A DNA stretch of 64,000 nucleotides from contig JARLHR010000090.1 of assembly GCA_031292145.1 (NCBI GenBank), positions 1 to 64,000 on the forward strand, written 5' to 3'. A model generated the notes under the pieces. The model was not told the origin of the DNA, ran no database searches, and was given only the letters and a program-made list of their open reading frames with translations. Positions within the stretch are counted from its first letter, which is position 1. The number at the start of each line of letters is the position of its first letter. Positions 45,624 to 55,416 of the stretch are shown piece by piece. This stretch comes from Clostridium sp. (lineage in GTDB: Bacteria; Bacillota; Clostridia; Clostridiales; Clostridiaceae). The position numbers and the translations under genes were made by a program.

Positions 45624-47027
45624 CTATTTACTATTCTTTTTTGCTAAATAAGGCATAATTAAACCTAAACCAAGTAGCACAAACGGAGTTATAATATTAA
45701 GCACCAATTGGAATTTATCTTGTGTATACATACCTCCAATGCATGCAAAAGCAGTAAATGCAAAGCACCATGCTCCAAATATCATTCCTAGTGTCTTATT
45801 TTTTATAAAATGATACTCTGGGTTAAATTTTTCTCCTGCTTTTTTTAGTGCAATATATGCAACAAATACCCACAAATAACGAAGAGGCATACATACTGCA
45901 TTTAATTTTACTAACCACTTAACTAGCTCGTCCACATTTCCAATACCAAAAGCTGGCACAATAATTAAAATTGATACAATAACTAATATAAGCTTATGTC
46001 CATTTGTATATGCTCCATACTTATTTTTTTCAAACATTTTTTCTGGAATGAAATTTTTATCTGCACTATCAAGTAACATACGTAAAGGTGCATCAATTGA
46101 TATAATCAATACCGCAAACTGTCCAATCATATTTGTAATAGCATATATAACGACAAACAAATTACCTAAGTGATAATATTCTCCTAGCTTTTGGAATGCA
46201 TAATATGCACCATTTGTCATTAAATCATTAGGAACATTATTTGAATCAAACATCATTCCAAGTGAAACTGTACCTAAAATTGCACATACAGCAACCATAA
46301 TTGCAAGTGCAATCATACCTTTTGAAAATCCTTTTTCTGGATCTTTCATTTCATTAACATAAGGTGATATCTTTTCACAGCCACCAACTGCAAAAACTAA
46401 AATAGATAAACTTGTAAAAAATTTTACATCAAAAGTAGGCATAAAAGTTTTTAAAGACCAATCTATAGAATTTAAATGTGCATCGGTAATTGCAGGCGCT
46501 GCTACCATTAAAACAATAAATAAAATAGACATTACGAACATAGATGTTCCTGCAAGTGCAGCTAATTTTTTTAATGGATTTAATCCTCTTGAAGCAATAT
46601 AAAGTCCGATTATAAAAATTACTAAGCATGCGAATTGCATCATTCTCGGGTCTATACTACTAATTCTTTTATCTTGGAAAATAGCCCAGCTTGTTGCAAT
46701 AATAAACCCTGATGGTTTTTGTGAAATATAAGGCATATGAACTACCCAATATGTCCATCCAGCATAGTATGCAATTTTAGGACCTATAGTTTCATTAATC
46801 CATGAACTAACCCCACCTCCAAAATCTTTAAAGGCAGATCCTAATTCTCCTACCATTAGTGCATATGGTACAAAATAAATAGCAAAAATTATAATCCAAG
46901 CTATGATTGCTTTTAAACCATTATATTCTGAGAAACCATTAATAACATTCCCGAATCCCCATACTGCTGAAAATGCCATGAATGCTAAGGTATACCAAAG
47001 AATCTTTTTATCATTTCTTTCTGACAT
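45624..47027 (-). CDS. APC-family amino acid permease
   Basis: 467 aa, about 12 membrane helices. N-terminal FMAFSAVWGFGNVINGFSEY replaces the usual GSGIF loop; AVGGCEKISPYVNEMKDPEK is the conserved TM6-loop of amino-acid/GABA-type exchangers. Substrate unknown. Confidence 0.88.
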   Translation of the reverse strand: MSERNDKKILWYTLAFMAFSAVWGFGNVINGFSEYNGLKAIIAWIIIFAIYFVPYALMVGELGSAFKDFGGGVSSWINETIGPKIAYYAGWTYWVVHMPYISQKPSGFIIATSWAIFQDKRISSIDPRMMQFACLVIFIIGLYIASRGLNPLKKLAALAGTSMFVMSILFIVLMVAAPAITDAHLNSIDWSLKTFMPTFDVKFFTSLSILVFAVGGCEKISPYVNEMKDPEKGFSKGMIALAIMVAVCAILGTVSLGMMFDSNNVPNDLMTNGAYYAFQKLGEYYHLGNLFVVIYAITNMIGQFAVLIISIDAPLRMLLDSADKNFIPEKMFEKNKYGAYTNGHKLILVIVSILIIVPAFGIGNVDELVKWLVKLNAVCMPLRYLWVFVAYIALKKAGEKFNPEYHFIKNKTLGMIFGAWCFAFTAFACIGGMYTQDKFQLVLNIITPFVLLGLGLIMPYLAKKNSK

Positions 47028-47203
47028 ATTTTTTCTTACTCCTATCCTTAAATTTTAAATATTTATATTAAAATAATATATTATCACTTGAAAATTGTAT
47101 ATACATTCGACAAAATTAGATATATTTAAATTATATTACTAACTTAATTAAAATATGAATTAATAAAACAACTAGAAATTTGCCCTATGCGACAATGAAG
47201 TAA

Positions 47204-47248
47204 AAAAATAAACCACGTAGGTTCTCAAAACCCACACGGCTTATTTTT
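47204..47248. terminator. Terminator of the repeat-protein gene
   Basis: AAAAATAA-CC-CGT / ACACGG-TTATTTTT imperfect stem; T-run on both strands. Confidence 0.65.
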
Positions 47249-47253
47249 AATAC

Positions 47254-48126
47254 TTAAACTGTTCCATTTGTTGTTTTTGCTGCTTTAGCAGCCTTCGCTT
47301 CTTGACGAGCTTCTTTTATTTTGGTTCTTGCGTCTTTATTACTAAGACCTGTAACATCTACTCCAAGTTTTGTTGCTTGAGCATCAATTATCTTAGTTCT
47401 TGCTTGTTCGCCAGTTAGTCCTGTAATATCAATTCCTAATTTAGATGCTTGATCAACAAGTTTTTGAGTTACTTCTTGTTTTTTTGCTTCATTAACTTCT
47501 TTAATTTTAGCTTTTATTTGATCATTTGTTAATCCTGCAATATCAATTCCTAACTTTGTTGCCCTTGCTTGTAGTATTTTAGCATTTGCTTCATCCTTTG
47601 TTAATCCTGTGATGTCAATTCCTAATTTCGCTGCTTCTGCTAGCCTTATTTTATCCCTTGCCTGTTCATTTGTTAATCCTGTAATATCAACTCCTAGCTT
47701 TGCTGCCCTTGCGGTAAGTTTTTTAGTAGCTTTTGCTTCACGCGCCTCTTTCATTTTAGCTTTTATTTGATCATTTGTTAAACCTGTAATATCAATTCCT
47801 AGCTTTGTTGCCCTTGCTTGTAATATTTTAGTATTTGCTTCATCCTTTGTTAATCCTGCGATGTCAATTCCTAATTTTGCTGCTTCTGCCAGTCTTATTT
47901 TATCTCTTGCCTGTTCATTTGTTAATCCAGTAATGTCTACTCCAAGCTTTGCTGCCTTTTTAGCAAGCTTTTGTTGTATTTCTTCTTGTGTTAATTGTTT
48001 TGTTTGAGTTTGTGCTGTATTAGTTGTTTGACTTTGTGAAGCTGACTGTTCCGCAAAAGCTGGAACAATACTTGACATTCCAATTATAGCCGCAATAGCA
48101 ATACCTAATATTTTATTCTTTTTCAT
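47254..48126 (-). CDS. Secreted protein of eight 24-residue tandem repeats
   Basis: 290 aa. Signal peptide (about 1-25, ends VPAFAEQ), then a Gln/Thr linker (QSQTTNTAQTQTKQ). Eight units of the pattern AxKLGIDITGLTxxxAxxKI follow from about residue 60 to 275. Units 1-3 and 4-6 are near copies, so a three-unit block was duplicated. Highly charged, helical, no cell-wall anchor. Similar secreted proteins with LGIDITGLT repeats occur in Clostridium; function unknown. Site AAGGAG precedes ATG 48126. Confidence 0.88.
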   Translation of the reverse strand: MKKNKILGIAIAAIIGMSSIVPAFAEQSASQSQTTNTAQTQTKQLTQEEIQQKLAKKAAKLGVDITGLTNEQARDKIRLAEAAKLGIDIAGLTKDEANTKILQARATKLGIDITGLTNDQIKAKMKEAREAKATKKLTARAAKLGVDITGLTNEQARDKIRLAEAAKLGIDITGLTKDEANAKILQARATKLGIDIAGLTNDQIKAKIKEVNEAKKQEVTQKLVDQASKLGIDITGLTGEQARTKIIDAQATKLGVDVTGLSNKDARTKIKEARQEAKAAKAAKTTNGTV

Positions 48127-48245
48127 ATTAATCCACTCCTTAACACCTTATAATTTACTAATGTAAAAATCTATTTGTAATTCAGTAATAACTGGTTGCA
48201 AATACATAATAAGACCCTTTTGTGAAATTTATGTGAAATATGCTT

Positions 48246-48402
48246 AGGGATCTGAAAGAAAATAACAAGTCAAATATTCTGAGGATATTTTGCGCTAATC
48301 GAAGAACCATACCCCACACGTAGTGAGCCATTTAAGTGTTGTGGTGATAAAGCATGGCACAAAATAAACCAGAACATGACTGGTTATTTTTTGAAGATCC
48401 CT
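48246..48402 (+). repeat. Family-B structured repeat, copy 2
   Basis: 157 bp, AGGGATCTGAAAGAAAATAA at the left and TTGAAGATCCCT at the right. Internal CATACCCCAC...GTGTTGTGG stem differs from the matching stem in copy 1 but still pairs. Ends 4 nt before the kinase stop codon. Confidence 0.85.
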
Positions 48403-48406
48403 TATC

Positions 48407-49813
48407 TTAACTTGGTATCTCTAAAGAAAATTTTACACCATCTTCAATATTATCCACCTTAACAGTGCCACCATGAAGATCAACTATCAATTTCACTATT
48501 GATAGCCCAATTCCATGTCCTCCATATTTTCTTGATCTAGCTTTATCTATTCTGTAGCATACATCCCAAATTTTATTTAGTTCTTCCTGATGTATATTCT
48601 CTCCAGTATTATAAACACTTATTCTAATTTTATTTTCTTCATTTTTCACAACAACCTCTATAACTTTTTTCTCATTTACATAATCAATTGCATTTGTAAT
48701 AAAATTATTTATAGCTTTTTCAAGCATATCTCTATCTGCCGACACTATATAATTTTTCACGCAATTTAAATTAAAATTGATATTCTTTTCATGAAATGCA
48801 GGAGTAAATCTTTCAATAATTTTCGACATTAATTCGTCAATATTAAAAGTTGTAATGTTTAACTTAATCATTCCACCTTCTATCATGGAATAATTTAAAA
48901 GTTCCTTTACTAGTTTATCCATTCTATCACATTCGTCCACTAAAATAGTGCAATATTTATCCATCTTTTCCTTATCATCAGCCACGCCATATTTTAATCC
49001 TTCTGCATAACCTTTAATTATTCCTATAGGAGTTTTTAATTCATGGGACATATTCCTTATAAGATCCTTTTTGCTTTCCACATCTTGCTTTAACTCATTA
49101 ATACTGGAGTTTAATTTATGTGAAATTTTATTTATGCTATTTCCCAATCTTCCAATCTCATCCTCTGACATAACATTTATTACTTTATCAAATTCAAGAT
49201 TTGAAATATTTTCCGCAACATTACTCATTTGTACAATTGGTTTTGTTATTTTGCTCGAAAAAATAAGTATAAATATAGAACCAATAATAATCACTATTAA
49301 ACCTGCAATAATATAAAATTCATTTGCAATTACAACACTTTGATGAATACTCTTAACAGATTTTATCAAAATAATATAATCTTCATCATTTATTTTCGAA
49401 ACAAAAACCAATCTAGTATTTTGAGCATTTTCCTTTTCATCAATATAATATACATATTTTTTCAAAAGTTTTTTTTCATTATCCAGAATATCCTTCCTAA
49501 GATGTCTTGATAAACTCTTTTCTTCATCAGATGATTTTTTCCAAAGAGAATTATATTGTATATTAAAATCTTTATTAACTATTATGGCATTTATACCCTC
49601 TACATTTTGTATTATATCTGCATACTCAAAATTAGTCCCTTTACTATTAATATACTCATCTTTGATTTTTTCACTTTCTGATATTAGTACACCTTTATTT
49701 TTATAAATATAATAAGATTCCAAAAATATTGAATTTAAAAGCATGCCACTTAGAACCAGAGAAATCATCAATATCAAAAATATGAAAAATAATTTCGTTT
49801 TAATTGTCTTCAT
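48407..49813 (-). CDS. Sensor histidine kinase
   Basis: 468 aa from ATG 49813. Two membrane helices (about 8-28 and 160-185) flank an extracytoplasmic sensor of about 130 residues; HAMP (about 185-240), H-box MSHELKTPIGIIKGYAEGL, N, G1 and G2 boxes (NFITNAIDYV, YGGHGIGLSIV). Its start overlaps the response-regulator stop. Likely senses an envelope signal; the L,D-transpeptidase just upstream hints at cell-wall control (inference). Confidence 0.93.
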   Translation of the reverse strand: MKTIKTKLFFIFLILMISLVLSGMLLNSIFLESYYIYKNKGVLISESEKIKDEYINSKGTNFEYADIIQNVEGINAIIVNKDFNIQYNSLWKKSSDEEKSLSRHLRKDILDNEKKLLKKYVYYIDEKENAQNTRLVFVSKINDEDYIILIKSVKSIHQSVVIANEFYIIAGLIVIIIGSIFILIFSSKITKPIVQMSNVAENISNLEFDKVINVMSEDEIGRLGNSINKISHKLNSSINELKQDVESKKDLIRNMSHELKTPIGIIKGYAEGLKYGVADDKEKMDKYCTILVDECDRMDKLVKELLNYSMIEGGMIKLNITTFNIDELMSKIIERFTPAFHEKNINFNLNCVKNYIVSADRDMLEKAINNFITNAIDYVNEKKVIEVVVKNEENKIRISVYNTGENIHQEELNKIWDVCYRIDKARSRKYGGHGIGLSIVKLIVDLHGGTVKVDNIEDGVKFSLEIPS

Positions 49814-50486
49814 AATCATCTACCTCAAACATATAGCCGCTTCCTCTTACTGTTTTTATATAATTCCCTTGCATTAAAAGTTTAGCTCTTAAGGTTTTTA
49901 TATGAGTATCTATGGTTCTTATATCTCCATCGAAATCATATCCCCATATTTTATTTAATATTTGATCTCTCGTTAATACAGTATTTATGTTTTTAGAAAA
50001 ATAAATAAGAAGATTATATTCCTTCGGATTTAACTTAATTTCTAAATCTTCTATTATTACCTTATGAGTTCCTTGATTTATTTTTATTTTTCCAACAATA
50101 AATTCATTGGATATTTCCTTTTTTATTTTTTTAGCAAGATTATTTAGACGAGCAACAAATATCTCATAACTAAAAGGTTTTCCAATATAATCATCAGCTC
50201 CATTCTTAAGTCCTAAAACTTCATGTTTTTCATCTCCTAATGCCGTAAGCATCAGAACTGGCACTTCTGAATTTTCTCTAATTTCTTTAAGAACTTCCCA
50301 TCCATCATATACTGGCATCATTACATCTAATATAACTAAATCAATATCATTTTGGCTAAAAAATATATCAATTGCTTCTTTTCCATCACATGCTTCAACT
50401 GGAATATATCCTTCTTTCCCTATAATATCGCATACAAGCTCCCTAAAAACATTATCATCTTCTGCAATAAGAATCTTAATCCCCAT
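49800..50486 (-). CDS. OmpR-family response regulator
   Basis: 228 aa from ATG 50486 (site GGAAGGTG). Receiver: phospho-Asp in LVILDVMMPVYDGW, acidic pair AEDDN, Lys in GKPF. C-terminal winged helix TLRAKLLMQGNYIKTVRGSG. Partner of the overlapping kinase gene. Confidence 0.95.
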   Translation of the reverse strand: MGIKILIAEDDNVFRELVCDIIGKEGYIPVEACDGKEAIDIFFSQNDIDLVILDVMMPVYDGWEVLKEIRENSEVPVLMLTALGDEKHEVLGLKNGADDYIGKPFSYEIFVARLNNLAKKIKKEISNEFIVGKIKINQGTHKVIIEDLEIKLNPKEYNLLIYFSKNINTVLTRDQILNKIWGYDFDGDIRTIDTHIKTLRAKLLMQGNYIKTVRGSGYMFEVDDYEDN

Positions 50487-50516
50487 CTCTTCACCTTCCC
50501 TAAAGCACAATCAAGA

Positions 50517-50622
50517 AAATAATAAGGCACATTATGAAAAATAGGCTTGTCAGATAGACTTGTTATTTTTTTAAAGTGCCTAAGCAAGCATACTGGTCTA
50601 TTCTTATCTTGATTGTGCCTAA
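50517..50622. repeat. Degenerate family-A repeat
   Basis: GAAAATAATAAGGCACATTATG...GACTTGTTATTTTTTTAAAGTGCCT with a shortened core (GAAAAATAGGCTTGTCAGATAG), followed by a second partial end TCTTGATTGTGCCTAAT. Confidence 0.6.
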
Positions 50623-50633
50623 TATAAAAAATT

Positions 50634-50670
50634 AAAGCAGGATAAGACTTTTTTCATCTAATCCTGCTTT
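50634..50670 (-). terminator. Terminator after the L,D-transpeptidase
   Basis: AAAGCAGGATaAGA / TCTaATCCTGCTTT, 9-nt loop; minus-strand tail AATTTTTTAT. Confidence 0.8.
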
Positions 50671-50748
50671 TATATTAGCATAACTTTACTTATATATACC
50701 ATTAAATAGTATTACAATTTTATTAACAAATATAAATTTAATATTACC

Positions 50749-52140
50749 TTACTCATTGTATACTACAATTGGAGTACCTGGTTGAATATTCTCGAATATT
50801 GTCTTTGCTAAATTATATGGACAATTCACGCAACCATGCGAACCACTTGTCATATAAATATTTCCACCAAACACACCATTCCTCCAACTTGCATCGTGAA
50901 GTCCAATATTTCCATTAAAAGGCATCCAATAGTCAACTGCCGAACTATAATCTTCTCCTTTTAATGTCGCATTTTTTTCTTTATAATTTAAAACATAAGT
51001 TCCTGCTGGTGTTCCTGTATTATTACTTACATTTCCAGTAACTACATCACCATCTACAACAAGGGCTCCATTTTTATAAAACCATACATGCTGTTTAGTA
51101 AGATCAACTTCTACATATGTATCACCAATATCATTAGCTCCCTGAACTGCAGCCTTTTGTATGTAAGCTGGTTCCTTAGTAATATCTTGTCCAGCTTTTA
51201 TTTCCTCAATTAAATCTTTAACTTCCTGAGATTTATTAACAATCCAGCCATAATTCCCCCCGCTGACTTGTACTGTTTTTTTAGAAGTTGTAACAAAATT
51301 TCTTGTATTAGCAAAAGTATTAAAAATGCTGGCTATTTTATTTACATAACTCTTAACTTTATCCTCATTAAACGTAACTTCCATATTTTCATTCACACCA
51401 AGCCAATCGTGAATTGTAGATCCATCTAAAACTTCTGTTTTTCCATTAGAATTATATGTAATCTTTAAATTAACATATTTATCAACGATATCTTTAGCAT
51501 TTAATACTTCCTGCGATTGTGAATTATATTTTGGATTTTCATAACAGTTACTTGAAGATAAATCCAAAGATGTTTTTCCATTAATAACTGCATCTGCTAT
51601 ACTATCATGTAATGCATCCTTATTTATTTTATTTCCAGCGACTTCTTCTACAATTTTATAGCCCCCAGTAGTATATTCTAAACTGGCACTCTGTGGATTA
51701 GTTACTTTTTTATTATTAACACATGAAAGATTTCCAATTACTTTGTTTAGTGAATCTTCATCATAAGTAACTATTTGAGCTGATTCTGAACTGTCTTTTT
51801 TTAATAATGTGGAAATCCATGCAAAAGGATTTTGATTCTTCTTTAATTCATTGATTTTTTCATCATTATATTTTAATCCAATATCGGCAGCTTTAATTTG
51901 CTCCTTTTCATCTCCTCTCTCTTGTAATTCTAGCGTGTATTTCTGCATTTGAGAAGACAGCTCATTTTCAGCTCCCTCAACAGTCTTACCTCCAACATTA
52001 ATGCCATCAATTTTAGTTCCAAAATGAAAATGATTCACGGAATATAAGGACATACCTAAATACGCAGCAGCTAAAATACTTGTAGAAATTATAACACTGG
52101 GTATAACCATGCTGCGTTTATTACTTCTTTTTCTTCTCAT
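50749..52140 (-). CDS. L,D-transpeptidase with VanW-type peptidoglycan-binding domain
   Basis: 463 aa from ATG 52140. N-terminal membrane anchor (about 12-32), then two PG_binding_4 (VanW-like) modules (about 60-310), then a YkuD catalytic domain (about 345-463) with GLHDASW and SGSHGCVNCP (catalytic Cys). Forms 3-3 peptidoglycan cross-links outside the membrane. Upstream of, and read in the same direction as, the two-component system. Confidence 0.93.
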   Translation of the reverse strand: MRRKRSNKRSMVIPSVIISTSILAAAYLGMSLYSVNHFHFGTKIDGINVGGKTVEGAENELSSQMQKYTLELQERGDEKEQIKAADIGLKYNDEKINELKKNQNPFAWISTLLKKDSSESAQIVTYDEDSLNKVIGNLSCVNNKKVTNPQSASLEYTTGGYKIVEEVAGNKINKDALHDSIADAVINGKTSLDLSSSNCYENPKYNSQSQEVLNAKDIVDKYVNLKITYNSNGKTEVLDGSTIHDWLGVNENMEVTFNEDKVKSYVNKIASIFNTFANTRNFVTTSKKTVQVSGGNYGWIVNKSQEVKDLIEEIKAGQDITKEPAYIQKAAVQGANDIGDTYVEVDLTKQHVWFYKNGALVVDGDVVTGNVSNNTGTPAGTYVLNYKEKNATLKGEDYSSAVDYWMPFNGNIGLHDASWRNGVFGGNIYMTSGSHGCVNCPYNLAKTIFENIQPGTPIVVYNE

Positions 52141-52256
52141 GATACTTACTCCCTTCATATGCTATTATACTAAAAAATTCAGCTTAATAATATATGTTTT
52201 TTCTCCAAAAATAGTCACCTAAAATAAAAATCCCCACCTTAATTTGTCATATCTTC

Positions 52257-53984
52257 TTATATCATACTTTTACAATATTCTGCAATAGCATTTGCAGCCG
52301 TCATTCCAGTAACTACTGATCCCTGTATCCAACCATGTGTTAAAGAAATATGTTCTCCCGCAAAATACACCTTATTATCATATTCTGCTTTTTCCATTGC
52401 ATATGAAAAGAGTTTTTGCTGCTCAGGAGTAAAATAACAAAATGCGCCATAAAAACCTTTTTTCCTATTCCAATCAACAGTTTTACTATCTACTACTACA
52501 GAATCTAGATATCCCTTTTTAAGACCATGAACAGCTTCAACTTGTCTTTTTATTTCATCATATCGTGCGTTATCATCTAAATTTCCTACACGTATTCCAT
52601 CTAGATTTAAATTGTAGGACGCTATCATTACTCCTGCTTGAGTATTTACTCTATTAGCTGTTCTATTAAGAACATTTTCATTATTTATTTTCTCAATGCT
52701 TTCAATATCATTATGACTTGGGTACCATATTGTTTCAATTGGTAAATCTGTGCTTGATCCTCCTCCAATTATCTTTTCATTTTCATTCCCATTTTCCCAA
52801 AAACGTTCATTGCACATAAATATAGTTTTTTGAGAAGATGTATAAAAAACTTCCTTTATAGCCTGCATTTTTTCTTGGCTAAACATGGGATATATATTTA
52901 TATTTCTAAGACTAGAAAAAGGAATTGAGCAAATAACAAAATCAAAATCCTGATTAAAGATTTCTAGAGATTTTTCATCTTTATATTCAATTACCACACT
53001 TCTAGGTGAATTCACTTTATATATACCTGTCACCGTTTTTCCATTTGCCCAAGTAAATTCCCCTAAATCTTGCTCATATATATTAATGTATTCCTTTGGA
53101 TTATTAGATAATAAAGATTTATAAAAAGCAAGCGGCAATTTATCTGTTCCACCGGATATTTCATATCTATAAGCATAATCTACAGTATACTCTTCAATTA
53201 AATTTTCGGAATAACTATTATAATAAAAACAACCAAGAAAAGGTGCTACTCCCGAAATTAGTTCTATTGCCCCCTCACTTAACCCCATTTTTTCAAGTAC
53301 TTTTCGTATTCCAAAACTCCCCAAATACTCAATAGTCATAGAGTATTCTTGCTTTACTTGCAATAATTCTTTTCTTATAGCCGGACTTATCTTATATAGG
53401 TTACTCGCTAATGCATTATCAATCAACTTTTGCCAAGGAGTGCTTCTTTCTCTTGGTGTTAAATTAAATTCTGGATAAATCTTTTCCATAACACTTTTAC
53501 CTTGAGAATCATTTCTTGCACGTTTATTTCTAACATAAATAAATGCATTTTCATTATTTTGAATGAATGGTCTTGTTTTTAAACCAAAAAGGTTTATATA
53601 ATGCCATATAGCTTCATGGGATACTGGTATTCGCATAGCTCCAAGCTCTCCATAAAATCTTTTATCTTTATCAAAATAATAAGTATAAATTCTACCTCCA
53701 ATGCGCTTTTCCTCAGTTTCGAAAATTGTAATATCAAATCCTAATTTTCTAAGTTCAAAAGCAGAAGAAAGACCAGCAATGCCTCCCCCAATTATTCCAA
53801 CCTTAATCCCTTTACAACTTCCTGGCCTTAAAATTGTTGTTATATCCTTAGGCGGACTAAGTAATTCAACTAAATTATCAAAATCCTCCATGCGATTTAC
53901 TTTTTCTAAAGTCATTCTCAACATTTTATATCTTTCTTCATCAGTAGGATTATCTGGCTGGATAAAATTATTTCCTATGGCCAA
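52257..53984 (-). CDS. Flavin monoamine oxidase / L-amino acid oxidase-like
   Basis: 575 aa from TTG 53984 (site AAGGAG). Dinucleotide fold GIIGGGIAGLSSAFELRKLG (about 62-81), then GGRIYTYYF; C-terminal FAD motif KVYFAGEHISLTHGW and GSVVTGMTAANAIAEY. Amine oxidases of this group use O2 and release H2O2. In an anaerobe the acceptor may differ. No signal peptide. Substrate unknown (amino acid or amine). Confidence 0.9.
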   Translation of the reverse strand: MAIGNNFIQPDNPTDEERYKMLRMTLEKVNRMEDFDNLVELLSPPKDITTILRPGSCKGIKVGIIGGGIAGLSSAFELRKLGFDITIFETEEKRIGGRIYTYYFDKDKRFYGELGAMRIPVSHEAIWHYINLFGLKTRPFIQNNENAFIYVRNKRARNDSQGKSVMEKIYPEFNLTPRERSTPWQKLIDNALASNLYKISPAIRKELLQVKQEYSMTIEYLGSFGIRKVLEKMGLSEGAIELISGVAPFLGCFYYNSYSENLIEEYTVDYAYRYEISGGTDKLPLAFYKSLLSNNPKEYINIYEQDLGEFTWANGKTVTGIYKVNSPRSVVIEYKDEKSLEIFNQDFDFVICSIPFSSLRNINIYPMFSQEKMQAIKEVFYTSSQKTIFMCNERFWENGNENEKIIGGGSSTDLPIETIWYPSHNDIESIEKINNENVLNRTANRVNTQAGVMIASYNLNLDGIRVGNLDDNARYDEIKRQVEAVHGLKKGYLDSVVVDSKTVDWNRKKGFYGAFCYFTPEQQKLFSYAMEKAEYDNKVYFAGEHISLTHGWIQGSVVTGMTAANAIAEYCKSMI

Positions 53985-54095
53985 ATAAATTCAGCTCCTT
54001 ATAACATAATTCATATACTTAAATATATTACTAAGTTATAAGCAAAATACTAATATTTTTTTATCTGGCAAAATTGTTGGTTCGAACATAAATAT

Positions 54096-54119
54096 AAGGT
54101 AATCCTGATGAATTACCTT
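54096..54119 (-). terminator. Short terminator
   Basis: AAGGTAAT / ATTACCTT, 8-nt loop, after the 54129 gene. Confidence 0.55.
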
Positions 54120-54128
54120 TTATTCACA

Positions 54129-54746
54129 TTAATCTACTTTTCTAAATTTAACTTCAAATTTTTCCTTTACGTTCACTATTTTAATATTTAAATTATTAAG
54201 CAATTTATCTAAGCTTTTTATTTGATTAATATACTTTATATTATTCTTTTCAATTATTTTTTTAATCATTTTAATTATATCTGATTTTTCTTCACTGCTT
54301 AGCCTAATTCTCTTTGTTATATATTCTCTGTTTATATAAATTAAAGTAGTCCAAATTTGTTCCTCTACTATTTTGTTGACATCCATTAACACCCATGTAA
54401 AATCTTTTCTTCTTGAATTTTCTGGATATGCTTCTTTAAAGAATTTTATAAAACTACTTTCTTTCTTAGGCTCTTTTACACTAACATATTTTCCAAGTTG
54501 TGCTTTTAATTGATTTTTCAAAAACATAATAGTATTAGGTTTAATTTCACCTGCCATCCTATCAATGCTATCATAAATTAAATTATAAGTATCTTGAATT
54601 TTTTCAGGATTAATACCATCCTTTTTGAGTACTTTAGTGATATCTATATACTCTAATATATTTTTCTTACAATTCAATTCCTTGTCATACAGCCTTTTCC
54701 ATATTTCATCTGCACTTAAGTTTTCTAATATAATATTTTCTTCCAT
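54129..54746 (-). CDS. Helical protein of unknown function
   Basis: 205 aa, charged, Lys/Ile/Asn-rich, no membrane segment. Helices around 10-45, 55-90, 120-150 and 155-200. Aromatic cluster FIKFFKEAYPENSRRKDFTW near 100-119. No family recognised. Separate from the amine-oxidase gene by a terminator. Confidence 0.75.
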   Translation of the reverse strand: MEENIILENLSADEIWKRLYDKELNCKKNILEYIDITKVLKKDGINPEKIQDTYNLIYDSIDRMAGEIKPNTIMFLKNQLKAQLGKYVSVKEPKKESSFIKFFKEAYPENSRRKDFTWVLMDVNKIVEEQIWTTLIYINREYITKRIRLSSEEKSDIIKMIKKIIEKNNIKYINQIKSLDKLLNNLNIKIVNVKEKFEVKFRKVD

Positions 54747-54769
54747 AAATTTAACCTCATTCTTTTATT

Positions 54770-54930
54770 AGGCACATGAAAGAAAATAACAAATCCAAAA
54801 TGCCATGATTATTTTTCATCAGGCAAGGAAGTAGATTGGTCTCATAGCGGGCCTATTAGGGCAATCTGCTGACGTAGCATGATGGAAAATAGGCTTGGCA
54901 GATGGACTTGTTATTTTTTTGATTGTGCCT
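54770..54930 (+). repeat. Family-A structured repeat, copy 3
   Basis: 161 bp, AGGCACATGAAAGAAAATAA...GACTTGTTATTTTTTTGATT then GTGCCT. Core ATCAGGCAAGGAAG, CATAGCGGGCCTATTAGG, GCAATCTGC / GCAGAT. About 85% like copy 2 by eye. Confidence 0.88.
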
Positions 54931-54954
54931 TATATATTTACTTTTGATTTTCTT

Positions 54955-55287
54955 TTACTCTTTCATATGTTCAATATATTTTTCTCCCCATATTGAAATA
55001 CTGTCCAATACAGATTTAAACTCCTTACCTATATTTGTTAAAGAATACTCTACTTTTGGAGGGACTTGAGGAAACACATAACGCTTCACTAAACCATACT
55101 CTTCCAAACTACGAAGTTGCTTTGTAAGTGTTGCTTGAGTTAACTCTGGCAACAATCTTTGCAATTCTCCGAATCGAAGGGTTCCTGTACTTAAATTATG
55201 TAAAATTACAACTGCCCATTTACCTGCTATAATTTTTTGGGCTGTTACAAACGGACATTTTCCAAACAAATCATATTTCTCTTCCAT
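54955..55287 (-). CDS. HxlR-family regulator
   Basis: 110 aa. HxlR signature KCPFVTAQKIIAGKWAVVIL, winged helix RFGELQRLLPELTQATLTKQ, wing PPKVEYSLTNIG. Cys near residue 11 may sense redox or electrophiles. Divergent from the flavin-oxidase-like gene at 55417. Confidence 0.92.
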   Translation of the reverse strand: MEEKYDLFGKCPFVTAQKIIAGKWAVVILHNLSTGTLRFGELQRLLPELTQATLTKQLRSLEEYGLVKRYVFPQVPPKVEYSLTNIGKEFKSVLDSISIWGEKYIEHMKE

Positions 55288-55307
55288 AAAAACCTCCTTT
55301 AGTATAT

Positions 55308-55330
55308 TTTATGATACTATGTATCATAAA
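55308..55330. promoter_or_regulatory. Palindrome in the hxlR divergent region
   Basis: TTTATGATAC-TAT-GTATCATAAA, perfect 10-bp arms, 21 nt before the regulator start. A second inverted pair GTACTT...AAGTAC spans 55336-55376. Operator candidates. Confidence 0.6.
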
Positions 55331-55416
55331 TAATCGTACTTGAAATAAATTTTATATAATCATACTATTTAAGTACATAATAATTTTATCATATTAAAAT
55401 AAAAGGAGCAATTTAA

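Noticed and set aside
47254-48126. Periodic DNA repeats that might suggest a CRISPR array
   Set aside because: Period is about 72 bp, in frame, with a signal peptide and coding constraint; no unique spacers.
15178-54930. Family A/B repeats as IS200/IS605 guide-RNA (omega RNA) loci or group I intron remains
   Set aside because: Structured core is suggestive, but no TnpB, IscB or transposase gene or fragment lies beside any copy.
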